From JAHFUI01 sp041485905 (GTDB lineage Bacteria > Acidobacteriota > Vicinamibacteria > Vicinamibacterales > CAVVIG01): a stretch of 11,343 bases of DNA. A program made the translations under genes and the position numbers. Within the stretch, counting starts at the first letter, position 1. Every line of letters begins with the position of its first letter. Below the pieces are notes generated by a model. That model worked only from the letters and a program-made list of their open reading frames with translations. It did no database searches and was not told the DNA's origin. The DNA lies in contig JBGPKK010000148.1 in assembly GCA_041485905.1 (NCBI GenBank), positions 1 through 11,343 of the forward strand, read 5' to 3'. Shown piece by piece: positions 6,115 through 11,343 of the stretch.

Positions 6115-6699
6115 ATGCGCGCCAACCTCACCAACTTTTCGACCCGCGGCGGGTATGTGGATCAAGATGCAGACGACCTCGCGCTCGTCACTCGGTGCCG
6201 GGGCGGCGACACGGCGGCCTTCGAAGCGCTCGTCGAACGATATCAGCGGGTGCTCTTCACCGTCGCGCTCCGGATGCTGGGCGACTACGACGCGGCGGGC
6301 GATGCAGCCCAGAACGCCTTCGTCAAGGCTTACCAGAAGCTCGAGACCTTCGACCCGACCCGCCGGTTCTTCAGCTGGATCTACCGGATTCTGGTCAACG
6401 AGTGCCTCAACGCCCGTCGCGATCACCTCCCACACGAACCGCTGGCGCCGGATCTCGCAGCCGAGGGCACCCCGGCCGACCTCTTTGAAACCGAAGAACG
6501 CCGCAGCCGCGTGCAGGCGGCCATCCTCGCGCTCCCGATGGAATATCGCGAGGTCATCGTGTTGAGGCACTTCACGGAGTTGTCGTACGAGGAGATCGGC
6601 GAGACGCTCCACGTGCCGGCCAAAACCGTGAAATCGCGGCTTCACACGGCAAGAGGGCGTCTGGCCGGCATGCTGCGGGATTTGGACGCACGCCCATGA
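6115..6699 (+). CDS. ECF-type RNA polymerase sigma factor
   Basis: The 194-residue protein (from ATG 6115) has the two-domain layout of extracytoplasmic-function sigma factors. Region 2 spans about 36-103, with AAFEALVERYQRVLFTVALR, GDYDAAGDAAQNAFVKAYQK and the -10-binding part FFSWIYRILVNECLNARR. Region 4 spans about 131-185, with LPMEYREVIVLRHFTELSYE and the helix-turn-helix VPAKTVKSRLHTARGRL. Regions 1.1 and 3 are absent, as usual for ECF factors. The start is uncertain: GTG 6100, ATG 6115 and GTG 6157 are all in frame, none has a good Shine-Dalgarno sequence, and the domain itself begins near DQDADDLALV (16-25). It overlaps the next gene by the four bases ATGA, so the two are translationally coupled, as sigma/anti-sigma pairs usually are. 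GGGAAC in the upstream region (about 6084) resembles an ECF -35 box, but no matching -10 was found. Confidence 0.9.
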   Translation: MRANLTNFSTRGGYVDQDADDLALVTRCRGGDTAAFEALVERYQRVLFTVALRMLGDYDAAGDAAQNAFVKAYQKLETFDPTRRFFSWIYRILVNECLNARRDHLPHEPLAPDLAAEGTPADLFETEERRSRVQAAILALPMEYREVIVLRHFTELSYEEIGETLHVPAKTVKSRLHTARGRLAGMLRDLDARP

Positions 6700-7712
6700 T
6701 CGACCACGAAGCGGACCACCACGTGTCTCAGTTGCTCGACGAGCTCGGGCCCGGCGAACCGCCGGCTGGGTTCGCCAGGAACGTAATGGCTCGCGTTATC
6801 AGTACACGTCACGCAACCACCGAACGGACTGTCCCGTTCAAGAAGGAAGGAATCGCCATGACCAGGAAAGCCATGTGGGGACTCGCAGCAGCCGCAGCGA
6901 TCACGTTGGCAGTGTTCGCCATCAAGGGATTCCCGCCCGTCGGCCGGGGCACCGAGGGAACCATCGGCGCCGCGAAGAAGTATCAAGCGCCACAGATCGC
7001 CGACAAGGACGTCGTGCTCGGCGATGTATCTGCGCAGCAGTTTCTGCAGAGCGACACCTTCGCGAGACTGCTGAAGGATCCGGCTTCGCTCAAGCTGCTG
7101 TCGGACGCACATTTTGTGCAACAGCTGAGCGATTCGGCGCTCGCATCCGCGCTGAAGAACCCGGATCTGGCCGCGGCCCTACGCCCCTATGGCCCCAATT
7201 GCTCTACTTGTAATTTCGAGTTCCTTGCCGCCCTGCAGAAACCGTCGTTCGCGAAAGCGGTGCAGGATCCGCAGTTCCTTTCAGCGGTGCAGAGCCCGGC
7301 GTTCGCGGCGGCGCTCAAGAATCCGGAGTTCCTTGCGGCCCTGGACGATCCGGCGGTCGCAGCGGCGTTGCAAAAGCAGGACTTGCAGGCCGCCTTGAAG
7401 CACCCCGCGCTCGCAGCGGCGCTGAAGAGTCCGGAGCTCGCGGCGGCCCTACGCCCGTATGGCCCCATATGTCACGGTTATTGTATGAATCAGTTACTTG
7501 CGGCCCTGCAGGATCCGTCGTTCGCGAGGGCGCTGCAGAATCCGCAGGTCTTTGCGGCCCTGCAAAACACGGCATTCGCACAGGCGCTGTCAGATACGCG
7601 TCTGGGCGCCGCGCTCCAGAGTCAGGCGTTCCAGCAGGCGCTGAACAGCAGCGGGTTCTTCGCAGCCCTGAGGGACGCGCGTTTCGCGCAGGCGCTGGCG
7701 CGCAGTCACTGA
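6696..7712 (+). CDS. Membrane-anchored putative anti-sigma factor with nonapeptide-repeat ectodomain
   Basis: The 338-residue protein has three parts. Residues 1-58 would be cytoplasmic and resemble the short N-termini of anti-sigma factors (VSQLLDELGPGEPPAGFARNV, 10-30); there is no HxxxCxxC zinc motif. One membrane helix follows (about 59-77, WGLAAAAAITLAVFAIKGF). The remainder should be outside the membrane. From 122 to the end it consists of nine-residue repeats of the type [F/L]xxA[L/V]xxPx, for example FLAALQKPS, FAKAVQDPQ, FAAALKNPE and LAAALKSPE. I count five, nine and eight copies in three blocks. The blocks are separated by inserts after the repeated LAAALRPYG: PNCSTCNFE (CxxC, 167-175) and PICHGYCMNQ (CxxxC, 257-266). 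The start overlaps the sigma-factor stop codon. An internal ATG 6858 (Met55) with AAGGAAGGA before it could give a shorter form lacking the cytoplasmic part. The role as anti-sigma factor is inferred from coupling and layout. Confidence 0.75.
   Translation: MIDHEADHHVSQLLDELGPGEPPAGFARNVMARVISTRHATTERTVPFKKEGIAMTRKAMWGLAAAAAITLAVFAIKGFPPVGRGTEGTIGAAKKYQAPQIADKDVVLGDVSAQQFLQSDTFARLLKDPASLKLLSDAHFVQQLSDSALASALKNPDLAAALRPYGPNCSTCNFEFLAALQKPSFAKAVQDPQFLSAVQSPAFAAALKNPEFLAALDDPAVAAALQKQDLQAALKHPALAAALKSPELAAALRPYGPICHGYCMNQLLAALQDPSFARALQNPQVFAALQNTAFAQALSDTRLGAALQSQAFQQALNSSGFFAALRDARFAQALARSH
6843..6851 (+). promoter_or_regulatory. Internal Shine-Dalgarno sequence before Met55
   Basis: AAGGAAGGA lies six bases before the in-frame ATG 6858 inside the putative anti-sigma gene. 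It is a better ribosome binding site than that of the coupled start at 6696. A product from here would begin MTRKAMWGLAAAAAI, like a signal or anchor sequence, without the sigma-binding part. Confidence 0.45.
7059..7709 (+). repeat. 27-bp-period coding repeats (nonapeptide array)
   Basis: This stretch encodes about 22 tandem nine-residue units (residues 122-338 of the protein), with two cysteine inserts. At DNA level the units have diverged strongly, so it is an old repeat kept at protein level. One larger duplication is still visible: GCGGCCCTACGCCC followed by TATGGCCCC occurs near 7173-7197 and again near 7443-7467, each directly before a cysteine insert. Confidence 0.85.
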
Positions 7713-7754
7713 AGCTTCTGAACAGCGTCGCCAGCGCTGTCGCAGACCAGATGG

Positions 7755-7788
7755 CCCGGTGGTCAGGAAGAGACCACCGGGTCGTTTT
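7755..7788 (+). terminator. Intrinsic terminator after the sigma/anti-sigma genes
   Basis: CCCGGTGGTC (7755-7764) and GACCACCGGG (7772-7781) form a perfect 10-bp GC-rich stem around a 7-nt loop, followed by TCGTTTT. It lies 42 bp past the stop codon of the repeat-protein gene and should separate that unit from the protease gene starting at 7845. Confidence 0.85.
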
Positions 7789-7844
7789 GCGTACGGCGAG
7801 CGGCGACCCAACGGCGTCTTCATGTAACATCGTCGACTTACCTG

Positions 7845-10826
7845 ATGACGCGCGCCTGCCGGGTTCCTCTCACGCCTGTCACGAATCGTCGCGCGCGCCT
7901 CTCGATCGTCGGGGCCGCGCTAAGTGTCTCATTGGTCGCGGCGCCTGCATCGGCGCAGTTGGCGGTTACCGAAGCCCAGGATGTCAGGCTCGTCTACGTC
8001 GATGGTACGCAGTCGTATCTCGTGCCGTATGCGGCGCGAACCTTCCTGAACTCGCTCGAGTTCCAGAAGAAGCTGTTCGGCTTCACGCCCTCCGAGGACA
8101 TCACGGTTCTCCTCGTGGACTTCCAGGACTCCGGCGATGCGTCCGCCACGGCCGTGCCCCGCAATGCGGTGACGGTGCAGACCGCGCCTCTGAGCTTCGC
8201 CTTTGAGACCATCGCCGGCAACGACCGGTTGAACATCATCATGAACCACGAGCTGGTTCATGTGGCCGCAATGGATCAGGCGGCGCGGCCGGATCGGTTC
8301 TTCCGGCGGCTGTTCGGCGGCAAGGTGGCGCCCACTGGTGCTCAACCCGAGTCGGTGCTGTACTTCTTCCTCACCACGCCGCGTGTAGCGGCGCCCCGCT
8401 GGTACCACGAAGGCATCGCCACCTTCCTCGACACCTGGATGGCGGGCGGGCTCGGCCGGGCGCAGGGTGGATACGACGAGATGGTGTTCCGCTCGATGGT
8501 GAAGGATGGCGCCCGCTTTTACGATCCGCTCGGCCTCGCGTCGGAAGGCACGAAGATCGACTTTCAGCTCCAAATCAACTCCTATCTCTACGGCACCCGG
8601 TTCATGGTCTGGCTGGCGCGCACGTATTCGCCCGAACAGGTGATCGAGTGGGTCTCGCGCCACGATGGCAGCCGCGCGTATTACGCCACGCAGTTCCGCC
8701 AGGTGTTCGGCACGTCGCTCGAGCAGGCCTGGACGCGGTGGGTCGCTGACGAGCACGCGTTCCAGCAGAAGAATCTCGAAGCGGCCCGGCAGTACTCCCT
8801 TACGCCCTACGCCGACCTGGCAAAGCGCGCGCTCGGGTCGGTATCCCGCGCGTACTACGATGCCGCCACCCGGAGGGTCTACGCAGCCTTCAACTACCCC
8901 GGCGTCGTTGCGCACATCGGCGCGATTTCGACCGACACGGGCGGGGTCGAGCGGCTCGTCAACATCAAGGGGCCATCGATTTACACCGTGACATCGCTCG
9001 CACGGGATCCCGACACCGGCACCCTCTTTTATACGACCGACAACCACGCGTACCGCGACCTGGTGTCGCTCGATCCCGTGACGCGCCGTGGAACACTGCT
9101 CCAGAAGGACGCTCGCATCGGCGACCTGGCGTTCAACCGCGCGGACAAATCGCTCTGGGGCATTCGTCAACTGAACGGCCTGTGCACGCTCGTTCGCATT
9201 CCCAAGCCGTACCGCGAATGGAACCAAATCTACACGTTCCCGTACGGCACGGTCGTCTACGATCTTGACGTGTCGCCCGATGGCACCAGGCTGGTGGCGT
9301 CCTTTGGCGAGATCAGCGGGAAGCAGAACGTACGCATCCTGGCGGTCGACGCCATCGAGCGCGGCGATACCACACCGGTCGCACAATTCGACTTCGGTAC
9401 GGCCGTTCCGAACAACTTCGTCTTCTCGTCCGATGGCCGGTTCCTGTACGGGAGCTCGTACTACACCGGCGTCTCGAACATCTTCCGGTACGACATCGCG
9501 ACGACGAAGCTCGACGCCGTGACCAACACCGACACAGGGTTCTTCCGTCCCATTCCCCTCGGCGACGACGATCTGATCGTGTTCCGCTACTCTGGCGAAG
9601 GCTTCGTGCCCGCGCGCATCAAGGCAACGCCCCTTCAGGACATCAGCGCGATCACGTTCTTAGGGGAACGCCTGGCCGAGGAGCATCCGATCATCAAGAC
9701 CTGGAATGTCGGCTCGCCTGCGAAGATTCCGTTCGAGACGATGCCCAAGCGCACAAGTGTGTATCACCTGGCGGGCGGACTCTTACGCGAATCGTTCTAC
9801 CCAATCGTGCAGGGCTACAAGGACTCGCCCGCCGTTGGGCTGCGCGTCAACCTCTCCGATCGGTTGCAGCTGAATCGGCTCAACCTGACGACCAGCTACA
9901 GTCCCGGCGCCCGGCTGCCATCGACCGAACGCGTCCACGTCGCTGCCGACTACGAACGGTACGACTGGCGCGCGCGCGTCGCCGTGAACGGCGCGGATTT
10001 CTACGACCTGTTCGGTCCAACGAAGGTCGGGCGCAAGGGGTACGACGCGCTCGTCGGACACAAGAGCACCCTCATCTTTGACGAGCCGCGTCGCTTCGAG
10101 CTCGACTTGAGCGGAAGCGTCGCCGGTCATCTTGACCGCTTGCCTGACTATCAGAATGTCGCCATCGACGTTGACAAGCTGTACTCCTTCGATGCGAAGT
10201 TGCTCTACAGCGACATCCGCAATTCGCTTGGGTCCGTCGATGACGAAACGGGTAGCCGGTGGTCCGTGGTGCTGCAAGATCGCGTCGTGGACGGCACAAT
10301 GGTACCCAAGCTGTACGCGACCTACGATCGAGGCCTCGCGACGCCGATCGCTCACTCATCGGTCTGGCTGCGCAGCGCGGGTGGCTACTCGCCGGGGGAC
10401 CGCGCGCAGCCGTTTGCGAATTTCTTTTTCGGGGCGTTCGGCAACAACTACGTCGACCACGCCGACGAGAAGCGCTATCGCCAGTACTACGCCTTTCCGG
10501 GGGTCAATCTGAACGCAATCGGCGGGCGCAACTTCTTGAAATCGACGATCGAGTGGAACCTCCCGCCGTGGCGGTTCAGCCGCCTCGGCACGCCGGGCTT
10601 CTACGCGACGTGGCTGCGGCCGGCGATCTTCGCCGGCGCGCTGGCGACCAGCCTCGACCTCCGATCGACGCGTCGCCTCGCTCCCGACGTGGGCGGACAG
10701 CTCGACCTGCGAGTGATCATGCTGTCTGAGCTCGAGATGACGCTTTCGGTCGGCGGAGCCGTTTCGCTCGAGCGAGGACAAGGGCCGCACCGCGAAGCCA
10801 TGGTGTCGTTGAAGATTCTCAGATAG
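7845..10826 (+). CDS. Secreted HExxH metallopeptidase with beta-propeller and predicted C-terminal beta-barrel
   Basis: The 993-residue protein starts with a signal peptide (basic RRAR at 15-18, hydrophobic core 19-33, likely cleavage after ASA at 37). An N-terminal peptidase-MA-like domain follows (about 40-310). It contains NHELVHVAAMD with zinc ligands His135 and His139 and catalytic Glu136, and RWYHEGIATFLDTW, whose Glu189 suits the third zinc ligand of gluzincins. Residues about 330-610 contain repeated strands of a TolB/WD40-like propeller (YDLDVSPDGTRLVASFG, 472-488; FVFSSDGRFLYGSSYY, 525-540). From about 640 to the end, alternating polar/hydrophobic strands (VGLRVNLSDRLQLNRLNLTT, LRVIMLSELEMTLSVGGAV) and the final VSLKILR suggest an Omp85/surface-antigen-like barrel. 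It is probably anchored in the outer membrane; its orientation is unknown. ATG 7845 has no clear Shine-Dalgarno sequence. It follows a terminator, so it needs its own promoter, which was not identified. The next gene starts 11 bp later. Confidence 0.8.
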   Translation: MTRACRVPLTPVTNRRARLSIVGAALSVSLVAAPASAQLAVTEAQDVRLVYVDGTQSYLVPYAARTFLNSLEFQKKLFGFTPSEDITVLLVDFQDSGDASATAVPRNAVTVQTAPLSFAFETIAGNDRLNIIMNHELVHVAAMDQAARPDRFFRRLFGGKVAPTGAQPESVLYFFLTTPRVAAPRWYHEGIATFLDTWMAGGLGRAQGGYDEMVFRSMVKDGARFYDPLGLASEGTKIDFQLQINSYLYGTRFMVWLARTYSPEQVIEWVSRHDGSRAYYATQFRQVFGTSLEQAWTRWVADEHAFQQKNLEAARQYSLTPYADLAKRALGSVSRAYYDAATRRVYAAFNYPGVVAHIGAISTDTGGVERLVNIKGPSIYTVTSLARDPDTGTLFYTTDNHAYRDLVSLDPVTRRGTLLQKDARIGDLAFNRADKSLWGIRQLNGLCTLVRIPKPYREWNQIYTFPYGTVVYDLDVSPDGTRLVASFGEISGKQNVRILAVDAIERGDTTPVAQFDFGTAVPNNFVFSSDGRFLYGSSYYTGVSNIFRYDIATTKLDAVTNTDTGFFRPIPLGDDDLIVFRYSGEGFVPARIKATPLQDISAITFLGERLAEEHPIIKTWNVGSPAKIPFETMPKRTSVYHLAGGLLRESFYPIVQGYKDSPAVGLRVNLSDRLQLNRLNLTTSYSPGARLPSTERVHVAADYERYDWRARVAVNGADFYDLFGPTKVGRKGYDALVGHKSTLIFDEPRRFELDLSGSVAGHLDRLPDYQNVAIDVDKLYSFDAKLLYSDIRNSLGSVDDETGSRWSVVLQDRVVDGTMVPKLYATYDRGLATPIAHSSVWLRSAGGYSPGDRAQPFANFFFGAFGNNYVDHADEKRYRQYYAFPGVNLNAIGGRNFLKSTIEWNLPPWRFSRLGTPGFYATWLRPAIFAGALATSLDLRSTRRLAPDVGGQLDLRVIMLSELEMTLSVGGAVSLERGQGPHREAMVSLKILR

Positions 10827-10837
10827 CGTTACCCCGC

Positions 10838-11343
10838 GTGATCAACATCGTCGTTGCCCTGGTTCCCGTTGTCGCGTTCCTCGTGATGCTGTGGCTGATG
10901 GACAGCTTCAGGCTGGTGCGGCCAGCATCCATTCTGGCTGCGCTCACGTACGGCGTCGCCGCGGCCGCCGCCGTGCTCTGGCTGCACGAGTGGCTGCTCC
11001 ATGTTCATCAGGTGCCGGCCGGGATCCTCAGCCGGTATATTGCGCCGCTCACGGAAGAGACTGCCAAGGCGGCGCTCGTCGTAACGCTCGTCACCACGGC
11101 GCGCGTCGGGTTTCTGGTCGATGCGGCCGTGTTGGGTTTCGCCGTCGGGACCGGCTTCGCCCTGTTCGAGAATCTCAGCTACCTGCACTCGTTGCCTGAC
11201 GCCACGGTGATCGTGTGGCTCGTGCGCGGGCTGGGGACGGCGATGCTGCAGGGAGGGACGACCGCGATCTTCGCCATGCTGTCGAAAACGTACGCGGACC
11301 GGCGCCGCGATCGGCTGGCGCTCGCGTTTCTTCCGGGTTGGGC
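10838..11343 (+). CDS. PrsW-like glutamic-type intramembrane protease (partial, N-terminal part)
   Basis: The first 168 residues are visible; the gene runs off the right edge. They form several membrane helices with PrsW signatures: LTEETAKAAL (71-80) contains EExxK (Glu73, Glu74, Lys77), and GFALFENLSYL (106-116) contains FxxxEN (Phe107, Glu111). The next helix, RGLGTAMLQGGTTAIFAML (130-148), corresponds to the R...H segment of PrsW, but Gln138 stands where a His is usual. The last motif (HxxxD) would lie beyond the window. Bacillus subtilis PrsW makes the first cut in the anti-sigma factor RsiW. The start GTG 10838 lies 11 bp after the metallopeptidase stop codon, suggesting cotranscription; no good Shine-Dalgarno sequence is visible. 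Close to a sigma/anti-sigma pair, it could take part in cleaving the repeat-bearing membrane protein, which is an inference. Confidence 0.8.
   Translation, partial: MINIVVALVPVVAFLVMLWLMDSFRLVRPASILAALTYGVAAAAAVLWLHEWLLHVHQVPAGILSRYIAPLTEETAKAALVVTLVTTARVGFLVDAAVLGFAVGTGFALFENLSYLHSLPDATVIVWLVRGLGTAMLQGGTTAIFAMLSKTYADRRRDRLALAFLPGW

Noticed and set aside
7059..7709. Repeat array considered as CRISPR or satellite DNA
   Set aside because: The 27-bp units differ strongly at DNA level, have no spacers, and stay in frame; the periodicity is at protein level.
7469..8206. 245-codon plus-strand frame spanning the terminator
   Set aside because: It runs through the intrinsic terminator and the start of the metallopeptidase gene in another frame and shows no domain.
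7929..9386. 485-codon minus-strand frame opposite the metallopeptidase gene
   Set aside because: Antisense shadow of a gene with signal peptide, HExxH motif and propeller repeats on the plus strand.

Overview
The window is GC-rich bacterial chromosomal DNA with densely packed, GC-ending genes. The gene content points to a diderm (outer-membrane) bacterium: a secreted protease with a predicted outer-membrane barrel, a HyfB-type antiporter subunit, an ECF sigma factor with a membrane partner, and a PrsW-like protease. The style resembles soil Acidobacteriota such as Vicinamibacteria, but that placement is an inference; no rRNA or marker gene is present.

Left part (1-1559). The window opens inside a minus-strand gene for a HyfB/HycC/NuoL-like proton-translocating membrane subunit (partial, N-terminal part). 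A gene-poor stretch follows, holding one small predicted helical protein (973-1215, minus) and a perfect 12+12 bp AT-rich palindrome (1519-1546) beside a short direct repeat.

Middle part, minus strand (1560-5409). A run of same-strand genes reads, in transcription order: a strong sigma70-type promoter, an ArsR-type regulator without cysteines, one doubtful and one more likely small ORF, a GH13 protein of the trehalose-synthase (TreS) type, a GNAT-like protein whose start codon abuts the GH13 stop codon, and a SAM-dependent methyltransferase. The GH13 protein keeps TreS framework motifs but lacks domain B and has lost the catalytic Glu, the Arg before the nucleophile and the canonical third Asp, so it looks like a pseudoenzyme. 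An unrecognised plus-strand ORF with a strong ribosome binding site starts divergently from the ArsR promoter and runs antisense into the STAS gene.

Right part (5704-11343). A STAS-domain protein (minus) is divergent from an ECF sigma factor (plus). The sigma gene overlaps by ATGA a gene for a single-pass membrane protein that sits where an anti-sigma factor is expected. Its extracytoplasmic part consists of about 22 nine-residue repeats, interrupted twice by a cysteine-containing insert that follows RPYGP. A clear intrinsic terminator ends this unit. Next come a 993-residue secreted protein (HExxH metallopeptidase domain, beta-propeller-like middle, predicted C-terminal beta-barrel) and, 11 bp later, a PrsW-like intramembrane protease running off the window. 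PrsW of Bacillus subtilis cleaves the anti-sigma factor RsiW, so the right half can be read as a candidate envelope-signalling module: sigma factor, repeat-bearing membrane anti-sigma candidate, secreted metalloprotease and PrsW-type protease. That functional link is a hypothesis from gene order and families.
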